NCBI GenBank assembly: GCA_022316685.1
Contig: JAKJHU010000076.1
Span: 878,001-942,000 of the forward strand
Length of the DNA: 64,000 nt
Reading direction: 5' to 3'
Source: Progne subis subis
Lineage: Eukaryota > Chordata > Aves > Passeriformes > Hirundinidae
The translations under genes were made by a program, and so were the position numbers. The notes under the pieces were generated by a model, which worked only from the letters and a program-made list of their open reading frames with translations, was not told the DNA's origin and made no database searches. Below, piece after piece: positions 25,501 through 37,560 of the stretch. Positions within the stretch are counted from its first letter, which is position 1. Each line of letters opens with the position of its first letter.

Positions 25501-27360
25501 CAGCTGTGTAATGTTAATATTGGTTTAGGATGTAAAAACATGTTATCATATTCCAGTTTCATCCATTAGTAGGTCATAATCCTCAGGCATCTTTATCTGC
25601 TGTTCCAGTGTTTCAGGCAGTATTCTTAGTTACAGCATCTCACTCCGCTACACATTCTTTCCCCTTCCCAATGAGCTTTTTAAGGAATTATTTTCATTTT
25701 CCTTTATCTTTATTTTTTAATGGTCACCTTTCCATACAGAATCAGTTTTAACTTTGCACTGACAGGTTTTTATTTGGAAGCATGGTAGTCATGTTTTATG
25801 TTTGTTCTGACCATTCTAATTTCAGTCATGCTTTGTGTGTGACTTGGCTCTCACAGTCATAAAACAAACATCCACTTTTCCCAGACCTATCCTGTTTTTT
25901 CAGGTGAATTATGGCTTCTCTATGAACCTTTGCAGATGGAAACCTCCTGCCCAGATACTGGACATTCAGAAATCCTGCTCTTATGGATGTCTGGCAAAAG
26001 CTATTCTCTATGTACACTCTACTACTGAATGTCTATGCACAGTAAATACAGTATTACACAGGAATAAACAGAAGAAGTGTGCTGTGTGCATTCTCTGTGT
26101 GCTTTCTGACACCTCCTGGAACAAAAAATATTCTCCATCCCACCTCCTTTCAAGAGCTGGTAAAACTATTTTTCATATTCTCCTCAACTATTCTGCATAT
26201 AGAGCAAGTCCTATGTAAACTGGAAGTGTTGGTACCGAATAACTCTATGATGAAAACACACTTACTTATGTCTTAAAAATAAAGTATGCTTTATTAAGAC
26301 AAGTATTTACAAAGGTATTACCCTGAAAATGGAATCAAAACTTTTATTTTTTTGTTTTTCAGACTTCTCAAAGTTCTTTCTTGCACAAACTGGGATTTCC
26401 CAAAATTTCAGTGTATGTTGTTACTTGAAAGTAATTCTTTGTTTTATTTGAATATATTTAAACCAGTTGTAAGTCAAACAGATGTATTGTATAAGCCTGG
26501 ATTTATTAAAATATTTTTTAATCAGCCAACTGCTTTTGGTTATATGTGTGCTAATGGTGGTTTTCAGTAATCTTAAATCTGAGAAGAATTAGAGAAAGAA
26601 AAACTAAAAAGTAAAAACTTGCAGTTGGCTGAGATCTATAAAAGAAATTACTTTCAAGGAAGTGTCAATCAAGTACTTAAAAATCCCTGATTCCTTAGGC
26701 ACATCATCCTACAAAGTTTATTTGTAGGATGAGGTTAGCTTTGAAGCAGCCCTGGTTATTTAAGGTATTCCTAGTGCCTCTGGCTCTGTTCTGGCCAGCT
26801 CTGTCATTTCACAGTCTGCCCCAGAACCCTGATACAAGATAATCAATGAAACTAAAGATCTCTTAGGAACAAATGCCTAGACAAGAAAACAATTCCTTGT
26901 TTTGGCTTACTTTTCCAAGCTGTTTTGCCCTACAACACAGCATATCAGTCCTCCACTGTGAGTTAGAGGCTTTGTTAAATTAAATTCCTCTATGATGTGA
27001 ATGTTATTTCAAGCAGAACATACAGACATATATGAAATTACAGACTTGAAGATAAGAAGCTCACTGGGAGGAAATACAAGTCTCAGCTTAGCCTGATTTT
27101 AAGATAGCGACTTGGACATTTAGGATTAGATTTGATGAGGAATTATGCTCCAAACATGGTCCCTGCTTAAATGATTAGGTAGGAGGTAGGTATAAACCAG
27201 TTTTGTTGAAAGTCAGCAGAATCAGTATTTTTCTTTTTCTTATATATACTTATATACTTTTTCTTAAAACATCTGCAATGAACACTGAGGTTCACTTTGA
27301 AGAAAACAAATTCTATCCAGACACAATAACACAATAATAAGGTGAAAAACAATGCCAATC

Positions 27361-27361
<1 letters not shown>

Positions 27362-27399
<38 letters not shown>

Positions 27400-27400
27400 A
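27362..27400 (+). repeat. (CAA)n microsatellite
   Basis: Thirteen near-perfect trinucleotide units. Confidence 0.97.
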
Positions 27401-29002
27401 TACAAAAAAATCCAAAACCATACTTTTCTTGGAACAGATGTTGTAATTTTTTGTTGTTTGTTTTATATTAGGTACTCATGCAAATACTAACAAAATTAGT
27501 AGCACTGAAAACATCCCAGGCATTTGTTTCGACATACACTTATTTGCTGCATATGCTATGAAAGGATCTCATTACTTGATTTCAAATAATTATTTGGGGT
27601 CAGCCTGTGGGTTGCTTATCTTTAAGTACAGTTGTGCCAGCAATGTCAACTCTGAGAAAAATTTCAGAAAGAAAGAGAAAAATAGATTTGTTTTCTTCCT
27701 GACAGAGTACCATTTCATTGCAATGAGAGAATACAGTCAAATAAAACCCTTCCTTTCTAAGAAACCTTTTGTGCTTGAAAAACAGTGTACATGTATGCAT
27801 CATTTCACAGAACTAGAACTATTTTCACCCAATACTGAAATGAAATCAATATGGCAGGTGCTTCAACAGTATGGCATAATAATTTTGGAAAGGAAGAAGG
27901 AAGGAGAGTGCTAAAATAAAGTTTTACAAAGAAAGAATGTGACTAGCCATTCAAATCGGAACATAAAGATGGTTAACCTGTTTTTGGTTAAAGTTTTCCT
28001 TGTGAAGAAAGTCACATTAAAAAATACCAAACTATTTTGATGAAAGGCATTCAAACTATGTATTTTAAACTTTCCATCTAATCAGTCAAGTTTGGTTCTT
28101 TTGGCACTTAAAACTAAAAGAGATAGCATATATATAGAGAGAAAATTTATAAGCAGATAAAAATGAATGATTGTGAAGTACCCCGTCAGTTATTTGAAAT
28201 GAGAAATTTGCCAACAGCATTTTAAGAAGAGATACATCTCCTCAGATTTTCTGTGTATAGATCTCATGGTCAAATACTATGGCATAAATTTTTGACAGCT
28301 TGATCAAAACAGATTGTTCTTGGCATTTTCTATATCTGAAGCAAAAGACCACCATATAAGCCTTTAAGGTTATATTGCTTTTCATCATAGTATTCAGTAA
28401 AGATGCAGAATTTTCCTTTGAGCTGTCACAGGGACATTCCTGCTGTCAGAAATTGATCTGCTGAACATGTGGATGCCAATGGCAGGGCTCCTACTCTCTC
28501 TCTGGTTCCAGGACATCATCCTCTCAAGGAACTCAGCAGTGTTTCTGTTTCATTAGCTGTGTGTTTGCTACTGAGCGAATAAACATACATTGATCAGTCA
28601 ATGGAGAATATCTCCTTTTCAAGCATTAATTCTCATTATACACTTAAGACTGTAGCAAGTTTTTGTTATACTGATTTCACACAGAAACAACAGATACATA
28701 AAAGTGAAATTAGGCTGGAAACAGAGCATTTGCCACTGAGAAGAAAATCTAAGAATACTGTTGAGTTACAATTCCCTGTTGTAGCTAGAAGGCAAATTTT
28801 TAATAAAAAACTACTTAAACCTGAAATAACTTGATTTAAAAATTTTCAGAACAATTCTATACCAGTGACAGCTGCTCAGATGTTACCCTGTTTAATTCCA
28901 TTAAAGCATAACTATAGTACACATCTTACACAGGTCAATTTAAATAATCTTTCTTTTAAAGAACGTTATGATAGTGCATACCATAGCATAATCGATAATA
29001 GA

Positions 29003-29018
29003 TTTTTTTTTTTTTTTT
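29003..29018 (+). repeat. T16 homopolymer
   Basis: Sixteen consecutive T. Confidence 0.95.
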
Positions 29019-29797
29019 GCTTGAGACACACAAATAATTTATAATAGTAGCTGGAAATACAACTTCTGGAAAGTAGAAAGTGAAGTAAGAATCTTGATAT
29101 ACTTTGGTTGAAGAAAAATATTTACAGTATTTTTGTTTCTTTTGTGTATGTCCTTAGTCTTCTGTTAGTGGCAGAAAAACAACAAAAAAAAAAAGGATGC
29201 CATTAATGTAAGTGTCTGTCTTCCTATGAAAAGCTACCTGTCTGAAAATAGACCAGGGAGAGATTAAAACACTGGTCAGGTAAACTGAAGAGTCCAATTG
29301 TTAATATGTATGATCAAGAGAGAATATACTATAATAAATATAGTTTGTACTTTGCAATTAGATTAAGCATATTTGTATTTCAAACACAGATTCAGTTTTC
29401 GTTACCAAAGTAGGAATGAGAATTGCAGCAACAGTTCGAACTACAAATCTAATGGAAAACATTCACAGCTGCCTACACATGCAGCCAGTTATACAAGATA
29501 AGCTTCTTAGAGTGAAGGCAATGAGGTTTGGATCTACATGGAGGAAAAGATGAGGGCTTCAGGTTATGCTTGGACCAAAGTGGCAAAGAGAAAGGGACAA
29601 CTTCTCATAATGTTGGATCAAGATGAGATGATGACATCCATAACATTTAAGATAGTAGGAACTGATTTCTCAGTCTGAAATCTTTGTTGACCATGAAAAG
29701 ACTAATCCAATTATCTGCAAAATGTCTGAAAAGTTATTAGGAATGCACTGGTAACTTTGAGGAGAGAGAAGTTCTACAGAATCTACTAAGAAAAAAA

Positions 29798-29958
29798 AGT
29801 CACAGATCACAGTATCAGTCACAGTATCAGAATATTCTCCATTGAAAGGGACCCACAAGGATCATTGAGTCCAGCACCTAAGTGAACACCCATTCAGAGA
29901 TCTAAGCCACAATCTTGCTCTTATTAGGACCATGCTCTAACCAACAGAGCTAATTTCA
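29798..29958 (-). mobile_element. TguSINE1-like SINE (tRNA-Ile head, CR1 tail)
   Basis: On the minus strand the element starts near 29957 with TTAGCTCTGTTGGTTAGAGC. This is close to the 5' half of tRNA-Ile(AAT), including an A-box-like word and the 'GGTCCTAATAA' anticodon region. A degenerate B box (GCTTAGATCTC) follows around 29895-29905. From about 29887 leftwards it continues as a CR1-type 3' tail ('GGACTCAATGATCCTTGTGGGTCCC'), ending in short imperfect tandem units CAGTATCAGTCACAGTATCAG. Known of the family: such tRNA-Ile/CR1 chimeras are described as passerine TguSINE1, mobilised by CR1 machinery. The copy is degenerate but almost full length. It is not a functional tRNA gene. Confidence 0.88.
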
Positions 29959-30925
29959 TTACACTTCAGTAGTTTTGATTAGACTCAAGTAAACTCTTTT
30001 CCAAGGATGACTAAAAAATTTAAAAATCGTTTTTCTCTTTGAAAGACTTGGAATAATTATGTCTACAGGTTCTTGTTATCCCATTCTGTGGTTTAGTGGT
30101 AACCCTCTTGTTATCCTAAATTCATATCATTCATATCATAGCATTTAGATTAAAATGCTATTTCCTGATTGTTTATTCAGGTAAATTGATGCAGTCTATA
30201 ACTCATGTTTTGACTCCTCTTGAAAAAAAAAAAAGTGCTTTAAAGTGCAGGTCATGTTACTAGTCTGAGGCATAAAGTGGAATAGAAACAGAAAGAAATA
30301 TTCCTCTCACAGATTCTGAGATTGGTCTCTACTGAAGCACTTCACGTTTTCCAGCAAGATTTTTAAGAACGTCATCTCTAAGACAAGAATGAAGTGAAAT
30401 TGGTGTAAGTCCAGCTGATCTACATCATGCAGTAGATCTGTGCCTTTCTTGAAAAATGGAGAGTAAATGAATGTGTGTCCATAGCAGGTTTTAGAGAAGA
30501 CTCTTTTGATTTATCTAAAGAATGTGTGTAAATACCGGTAAACTAAATCTCCTGGGATATGATGTGTCAGTCACACATAGCCTTTTCAGTGACACTCTCT
30601 AAAAAGTCACCAAGAAACATTATTTTATAAATCCAGTTGTGTTAAACTTTCTGCTCACATTCAAGTCGCATAAGTAGAACTATGGGATTTCATTAATCCC
30701 ATTAATTTATAATAATTAAACCATATTCTTGATTCTTTAAACGTTGTAAGCAACTCAGATGTCTAGGACATTTAAAGAAAAACAATGGTTTGTTAGATAT
30801 AAGGCACAGAGGTGTAGTGGAAGTTATTTCACGGTGTGATGCCAATGCACTTTAGTTCTGACCATTGGTGTTTCAGGTATGTGCCACTGAAAGCCTCATC
30901 AAATGTCACAAAACCATCAAGACAG

Positions 30926-30985
30926 CTAAACTTCTGCAAATGAAACTAAACCTCTGCAAATGAAACTAAACCTCTGCAAATGAAA
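30926..30985 (+). repeat. 20-bp minisatellite, three units
   Basis: Units at 30926-30945, 30946-30965 and 30966-30985 read CTAAACYTCTGCAAATGAAA. The last two are identical and the first differs at one base. Confidence 0.97.
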
Positions 30986-31807
30986 TGAAGAGGATAAAAT
31001 CATACTTAAGAAGATACTGCATGATGGTAAGTAATATTTAGTAGTATTTAATCTTGTACCTTGTTTTTCTTTTTTAAATCCATGCAAAAATTTAACCCGG
31101 AATTTCATGTTCTTCTGAAGATTAAAGTTTATATTAAAATTACACATAACAAAGTGGTCTCCTGCTAGAATTTGTCAAATCTTCCTGGAAGGAAATTCTC
31201 TGCTATCTATCCAGACAGTGCACAGTACTCTGGGCTGAGACATAATCCCTGATTAATATCCAAGCCCCAAAAAAAGAAATGTTACATGAACAGTAGCAGC
31301 ATCTCCCAGTGAAATGGGAAGAGCAAGGCCGTCCAAAAAGCTTATGGTTGGATTGCCTCTTTCCAATAATATTCTAAAATATGGACAGATATAATTCTCT
31401 GTGAAAAAATAGATGTTTCTTCCTTTCCTTGTGCCCTCATACCCAGACAGTTAACTGTATTAACTGTGATAAGAGAGACTGACAAATGGCCTGAAATCAG
31501 GACTGTCCTGGTTACATGCTGAAGGAGATTTTCCTATTTCACAGTTTCACCATTTCTGAAGAAAAATTAATCAGAGCGATGGCATAGAATAGCATGCATC
31601 AAGTTTATGAAGGACTTAAGAAAAAAATCTTAACCAAATGAAACTTATTTCATTAACTAGGCAGTTAATGAATCTGACTCCTAATAAAAATTCTGTTAAG
31701 TATTTGTTCAACTCTCTTCACAGCCCGTCTGTCATCAAGACCCGTGTACATTTATGCACTTAGGTATTCGCTCATCAAGATGCTCACAGGAACAGTGATC
31801 CACTGCC

Positions 31808-31844
31808 ACTGAAATCAATGGAAAAACTCTCACTGATTTCCATT
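31808..31844. repeat. decayed palindromic repeat
   Basis: ACTGAAATCAATGG (31808-31821) faces CACTGATTTCCATT (31831-31844), an imperfect inverted pair followed by 'aaggcccaatcc'. The pattern resembles a palindromic sequence common as ancient interspersed copies in reptiles and birds. I cannot name the family with certainty. Confidence 0.35.
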
Positions 31845-32129
31845 CGATAAGGCCCAATCCACACACTTGAAATTTTACACTGTTATCTCACATATCAAAT
31901 GTTAAATACTTGCACATGGGAGCAGTTGCATTGAAATTAACTATATTAAATCAACATGGGGTGTTGCTCAGAACTACAGACCTCTAAGACATCTCTTTAA
32001 GAAGTCACAGAACAGAAGGAATATGATGCAATTTATAAGATGCAATCATAACTTGGAAATATGGAATATCAGAGTACAAAATACAGGTTTTGCACCATAA
32101 AATATTTTAATCATTGGTACAGTAAAAAA

Positions 32130-32171
32130 ATATATATATATATATATATTATAATAAATAAATAAATAAAT
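32130..32171 (+). repeat. (TA)n and (AAAT)n compound microsatellite
   Basis: About ten TA units preceded by A7, then TATAATA, then about four AAAT units. Confidence 0.95.
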
Positions 32172-33243
32172 ACCTTTTCCAAAACAAAAAAAATATGCCT
32201 CTGTTTAGGTTCATTATGAGAAAGAAAATTAACTTGTCAAATAAATTAAATGCTGTGAATCACTTGCTTGGATTGGTTTATTAAACCAAGGCTTTCATAA
32301 TACACATTGTTCTGTATGAAAAAATGCTTTTTCTGTTTCTTCCCAGCTGCATGAAGGTCTTCCATTCAAAATTTCACTTTATTCCTCTGATTAATTACAC
32401 AAGCCTTTGTAGCTCTAACTTTAAAATGTTATTCAAAAAGAACATGTTTTGAATCAATATCAATCATATTGTTTTATTTTCTCAAGGGAAAAGAGGGTGT
32501 TCAAAGGAAATTAATCTTATGTTGACATTGACTTGTTTCCCTATAGAATGTGCTTCTGGCATTTGGAAAATCTGTAGTCTTGCTCAGTCTGTCTATAGTA
32601 AATTTTCAAAGTAACTTCTGGTTTTTTATTTTACTCTTTTGTTTCAAGAATGGTGGAGAGCAGAACGATGTCCTCATAATCACAGGACTGATGTTGTAAG
32701 TTTGCTGTTCTTTGTTCCTGGCACAACATTCTTGATTAAGCAAATTGCTCTCAGCATTCAAAAACTGGATGTCCTGGAGTTCTCTGAATGATAAAGAGTG
32801 GTAAGTACCAGTCCTGATGTTTCTCTTCCATATTGTCCTCTCCATAATGCTGCAAAAAACAACAAGATGTTTCAATGTGTCCCTGTCAAGATTTCCTCTT
32901 GTATAGACCTCTACATTGCTAATTCTGAAAAATGTGATGTTCATCATCACATTACTTTTTCAAAGACTATAAAATCAATAATGTGAAAATTGCATTTTTA
33001 TTTTCCCTTTTCAGAAATACTTCGTATCCATGGGACAGGGGAAAAGAAAGACAAATTGGTTTTACCCAGTATGTCCTCATACCTGTAGTATTGATAAATT
33101 GACACCATATTTACAGCATCCTATTAAAATTATATAGTAAACCCAGTGGACTGGTTTTTAGAGTATTGCAGCTCTTAAAAATGGAGGGTTGGGAAATACT
33201 GCAAGAAGTACATTTCAAAGTAAATATTGTTAGCTTTACAAAG

Positions 33244-33690
33244 AATTCACAGAATCAATTCTGTTGGAAAAGACCTCTGAGATCCTTGAGTCCAACTTAT
33301 AAGCAAACATTGCTATTTCAACTAGGCCATGGCACTAAGTGCCACATCCAGTCTTTCCTTAAACACCCTCAGGGATGGTACACCATCACCTCCCAGGCAG
33401 CCTGTTCCAAAAATATACTCACCCTTTTTGTGAAGAGCTTCTTCCTCTCTGAAGAGCTTCTTCCTAATGGCCAACCTGAACCTTCCCTGGTACAGCTTGA
33501 GGCCATTTCCTCTTGTCCTGTCACTTGTTGCCTGGGAGAAAAGGCCAACCCCCACCTGGCTACAGCCTCCTTCCAAACAGTTGTAGAGAGTGATAAGGTC
33601 CCCTCTGAGCCTCCTTTCTCCAGGCTAAACAACCCCAGCTCCCTCAGCTGCTCCTCATAGGAAACGTACTCCAGAGCCTTCAATGCTGGT
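33244..33690 (-). mobile_element. CR1 LINE 3' end, minus strand
   Basis: About 450 bp following the reverse complement of the CR1 3' terminus. It opens with the tail ('attcacagaatca'), then 'gaaaagacctctgagatccttgagtccaact', 'gccacatccagtctttccttaaacac', 'ctcccaggcagcctgttcc', 'tgaggccatttcctcttgtcctgtcacttg', and finally 'ctccaggctaaacaaccccagctccctcagctgctcctca' of the ORF2 C-terminus. The 3' end is intact and the 5' end truncated, the usual CR1 pattern. It carries a private 19-bp duplication (33432-33469). It is moderately diverged and younger than the copies at 2955 and 4455. A 164-codon plus-strand frame here is an antisense shadow. Confidence 0.95.
33432..33469 (+). repeat. 19-bp duplication inside CR1
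   Basis: GAAGAGCTTCTTCCTCTCT (33432-33450) is followed by GAAGAGCTTCTTCCTAATG (33451-33469). The first 15 bases are identical, and the CR1 consensus has a single copy. Confidence 0.9.
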
Positions 33691-36237
33691 GAAATCTTAA
33701 GTCCTGGTAAGCTGGAACAATTTGCCCAGTATAACTTGCAAAATCTTTGATCACTAAGTTGACAGATTCCGAGCCAAAGAGCAAAATTATATTATTCAGT
33801 CAAGATTTCCACAGGCAATCATGCTGCTCCCAATTGTAGTGGTTTTTTTGGGTTTTTTTATTTCCATTATTAAATGCTATTTTCTATTTTTTTAAAAAAT
33901 GTTGACAAGAAAAGCAATATGTCTCAAAGCAAAGCTTATTAAATGTCAAAAAAATTCTATACATCACAGTATGGGAGGATTTTTTTAACTTTTGAACTCC
34001 AGATTCTTCAAAGCATTGCTCCCCAGAATCTATCAAAGCAAAGTGTACCATTGCTGTGGAGAGGATCTTATTCTTGATGCAGTGTATTTGATATCTTTTT
34101 GAAAGAAGAAAGTAAATTTTGTTTTACAGAAGTCTTTGAAGCATGTTCTAATGAGAAGTACCTCTTCTATAATTTTACAGTTTTTATTCACTGTGCCTTT
34201 TTTTTTTTTTTTAATGGCTAAAACTATTCCAAGAAAGCAGTCTTAGCAGGTGGCTGCTTAGCACTTCATCTGTTCCTGCTGTTTATACTTTCCTTGAAGT
34301 CACACTCCTGTGTTAAAAGCACTGAACTTGTCCCCATAGCCATTGGTCATTATGCAATAAAGCCACACACCACAGACATCAGATGCAATTAGACTGTAAA
34401 TCAAATACTCAGAGGAAATGCCAGAAGTGGAACCAGCATCTCTTCAGGCTCAAGAACACAAGTCTTAATAGCTTAAGTCAAAACTAGATTTTTACTTGCT
34501 TCCATGATCTTATAGTTACATCTATACCAATAGTTATACCAATATTAAAGCTGATATTAATAGTAACAACATAATACAAATTCAGGTAAACTCCCAGTAT
34601 ATCTTGAAGACTCCTCATTCACTGCTGGTAAAAGGTATCACCAATCTTCTTTCCCTTTTACTTCAGGAGATTCTCATTACTGTATTCATCACATTTTGAT
34701 AACACCATTTTTTCAGACTCATTGTTGATATTTTAACCATAGCCATGAAATATCTTTTCAAGAGTGTATCTCATATCAATCTCATGGATATCAGATTTTG
34801 ATGAAATAGATTTATTTTCTCTGGACCATTCTCAATTACAAAAAACCCTCTTCATTTGCTGTTAATTGCATGGATTCATTGGTGGTGGTCATAACTTGAT
34901 AACAACTGATCTATCCATATCACATTTTTTTTTTTTTTTAGATGTGCAAATTTTTCTACATGAAATTTATTTCATTAAGTTATTTTTCAGCTTGTGGGGT
35001 TTTTTTCCTTTCTTCAAGCTCAAGCCATGCCAGTGTGTTTTGTCTGATAAAATTGCAAATATGAACCCAAGAACTTTCTTTGCTCACATAACTTGCTTGT
35101 ATTTTCCTATGAGATATCTGAAAGTCAAGAAAAACCAAATATGGGTTGTAGAAAGAGTATCTTTCAAAGGAATTTGGAATATGAATAAGATATTTGATTT
35201 TACAAAGTAACTCTGTTAAATGAGAATATTGAGAATCTTGACCAAAACATCTCTCCTTAAAGATTGTTCTAAGTGTTCTGGTTTTACATACTTAAATTTT
35301 TCTTGTGTCACTTTCTTTAAAGACTAAATTCCCTTTACATTCTACTCATAGCTGACTTTATTGTCACCATAGGCCAGTGAAAGTTTTTCCAAGTCTATCC
35401 TGCTCCTCTTCTAATGCTAGACTAAAATAGACACTATCTGGAGGATGATCTGAGAGATTGAGACAGACCTTTCCTCTCAGCTCTATTGTGTGTCTCTTGA
35501 CAGCATTTTCATCTGCAGATATACTTCCTCAAAGCCCTGTCTGTGGTGTCTTGTGGATACAATGGGAACCTGGCATGGGAAAAGCCAGAACTTGAGATAA
35601 ATTACACAAAAATGTTCTGTATTTTCTTATGTACTTGTATAGTTACTTACTATGCTTCCTTTTGAACTAGATGTAGTCAACAAGATTGTCATGATCTATT
35701 CTACAATCACAGATTCAGTTCCCCAAAATGTCAAGGACAGTTCTTCAGTTTTAGAAACACCAGTTTCTTTCTGCCCTTCATGAAGTTTTTAATAAAATGT
35801 ACTTATTTTGTGTCCTTATGTTCAGTGCAGTACTTTTCAAAGCTCAGTAATAAAAGTTTTTAATCAACTTGTGATTGATTTAATGGGAACATTTACTCAT
35901 AATAGTACACATGGTTCAAAAATCAGAGATAACTTACAGACATCTGCTCCATTTGTTATCTGAGATATATTCCATCTATAGTTGTTAGAAAAAGTCCTTA
36001 TACAACACAGAGCTAGGGACTTACAGACAGCTTCAAAATTATTCAGTTGACCACTCATTTATACATGCAATTATTTTGTCCTGTTTAACTTAACTGTGAT
36101 ATTAATATAGTTCTACATCTTGACTTTACTACTTACAAAATGTCAAGAATTACAGAATTCTTAAATTATCTAAGCACTGTGTGCATCTCAGCAATACACG
36201 CTGTAAATTAACCTTCTGCATTGAACTCACTTTCCAC
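33691..36237. other. AT-rich non-coding DNA, no gene seen
   Basis: No recognised repeat except T runs at 34198-34212 and 34925-34939. A 114-codon plus-strand frame (34866-35210) runs through the T tract and has no recognisable domain. Confidence 0.55.
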
Positions 36238-36301
36238 GCTTGTAATGGTTTTAATTTAATATAACCAGGCAGAAACACCAATTAATGTAGAGGTTTTAGT
36301 A

Positions 36302-36307
36302 TTTATT
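36302..36307 (-). promoter_or_regulatory. LTR poly(A) signal AATAAA (minus strand)
   Basis: The plus strand reads TTTATT. Position near the 3' end of the minus-strand LTR fits an R-region polyadenylation signal. Confidence 0.45.
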
Positions 36308-36404
36308 CTTTTTCTGTGGGAGGGTGGGATTAGGAGAAAAAGTAAAGCAGGCTTAAGCTTAAAAATGAACAAAATAGTTTTACTGATACACATTAAAAGA
36401 ATGG

Positions 36405-36421
36405 AAAAAAAAAAAAAAAAA
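36405..36421 (+). repeat. A17 homopolymer within LTR
   Basis: Seventeen consecutive A in the U5-proximal part of the long LTR (T17 on the element's own strand). Confidence 0.95.
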
Positions 36422-37119
36422 GAGTTGAGAAAAAGAAAACTTAAACAGAATGAAACTTTAAAACACTCTTCCCTCCCTTTACAAATTATTAACTTTCTTA
36501 TTAAACAGCATAGAAAGATACAACTTGTGATTTTCAGGCAGTTTCACTATTTAAACATATTCATTCATTACTTTAGGAGAAGAGTCTCTTTAGGGTTTTT
36601 TTTATGGAGATATTTGCCGCAAGAAAAATAGTATAGTGGCTCTTAATTGGTATACATTTGCAACCGCCCAGAGTTTTTGCAGACTGTGATGTTCTATTAG
36701 CAGCTTTTTTCTTTGGCCACTTATAAGCTTCTCAGTGGATCTGGGGAACTGTTTACAAATACTTCTTCTAGTCTAAAATCATCTTTGTCTCAAGAGCTGA
36801 GGCCTCCTTTTGACCCAGGAGTTGAGGGGGGGGGCATTAAAGTTCTCCATTAAATCTCAATTACATCAGTCCTCAATTTTGATCAGAATTAGCATTCTCC
36901 CCAACAATATTAAAATGCTACAAAGAACAGTCCATTTCTCCATAGTTTACCCCAGAGAAGTCCAGATAAAAATGTCCACTTCTCCAATCCTATTCCAATA
37001 TTACCAGTTCTTTCACTTCTAATCCACTGACTTCATTCGGTGTCTGTTCTACGTACCCTCTGTTTTCTTTCTTTTTTCTCTCAAGGAAGAGTTGTGCTTT
37101 AGAAGCTCCATGTTGCTAG

Positions 37120-37560
37120 GAAAGGGTTAAATCCGCCCAGGCCTGCAGGGGCCACGTGCAGGCCTCGGGCTGCAGGGCTGAAGAAAAATCAAAGCTGTGC
37201 CGATGTAGATGTGCCGGTGGATGTTTTCTTTTCCACCCCTCGGTCTCATCCAGGGCAGCTCAGCTCGGAGTTGTTATGGAGCTGCAGGCTTTCTTTCTCT
37301 GCTGCCAGCGGCAATTAAGCTGGGCCATGGCTTAGCCTCCTCTGCTGCAGCCCAAGGCATGTGGCCAGCATTGCCAAGCTGCAGTTTCCCTTCTCCCCCG
37401 CCGGCAGCCGGGGGGAAAGGGTCCTCAGCCGGTCTGGGCCGCTCCCTGTGCGGGCAGCAGCTCCCAAAGGCTCGGCTGGGCTCGGCCCAGCCTCCAAAGG
37501 GCATCAGGGCCTGAGCTGGGCCCTCCTCTACTGCCCCACGATGTTACCTCATGGCTGACC
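37120..37560. other. GC/CpG-rich patch inside the long LTR
   Basis: The only clearly GC-rich stretch in the window, with well over a dozen CpG dinucleotides in about 440 bp, including 'ccccgccggcagccgg' near 37395-37411. It coincides with the promoter-proximal half of the minus-strand LTR and is best read as an LTR promoter or enhancer region rather than a host CpG island. Confidence 0.6.

Larger units (their letters stand above)
19280..29797. other. 10.5 kb AT-rich DNA, no gene seen
   Basis: Long single-copy-looking stretch without recognisable CR1, LTR or exon. It contains a 23-bp direct duplication (19483-19528), an A-rich patch near 19630-19665, a T run near 25252-25263, the (CAA)n tract at 27362-27400 and T16 at 29003-29018. 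The open frames of 113-127 codons (20392-20733 minus, 25835-26218 plus, 27558-27914 plus) are low-complexity or composition-driven and lack splice context. Confidence 0.55.
29959..33243. other. AT-rich non-coding DNA, no gene seen
   Basis: Holds a 20-bp x3 minisatellite (30926-30985), a (TA)n/(AAAT)n tract (32130-32171) and a decayed palindromic repeat near 31808-31844. Splice-motif-bounded segments at 30877-31026 and 32649-32695 are discussed and rejected as coding. Confidence 0.55.

Noticed and set aside
25835..26218. 127-codon plus-strand frame
   Set aside because: Cysteine-rich random-looking translation, overlapped by other frames, with no splice support.
29888..29957. A functional tRNA-Ile gene on the minus strand
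   Set aside because: The acceptor stem and B box are degraded and the sequence runs directly into a CR1 tail, so it is the head of a SINE.
30926..30985. CRISPR-like direct repeats
   Set aside because: Units are contiguous with no spacers, and the genome is a vertebrate.
30877..31026. Acceptor (TTTCAG) and donor (GTAAGT) around 150 bp, as a coding exon
   Set aside because: All three frames contain stops, and it holds a minisatellite. At most a non-coding exon.
32649..32695. 47-bp open segment between a TTTCAAG acceptor and GTAAGT donor
   Set aside because: Too short to judge, with a non-preferred AAG acceptor, and its end phase does not fit the exon at 61307.
33166..33683. 164-codon plus-strand and 104-codon minus-strand frames
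   Set aside because: Both fall on the CR1 3' end at 33244-33690; the minus-strand one is LINE terminal sequence and the plus-strand one its shadow.
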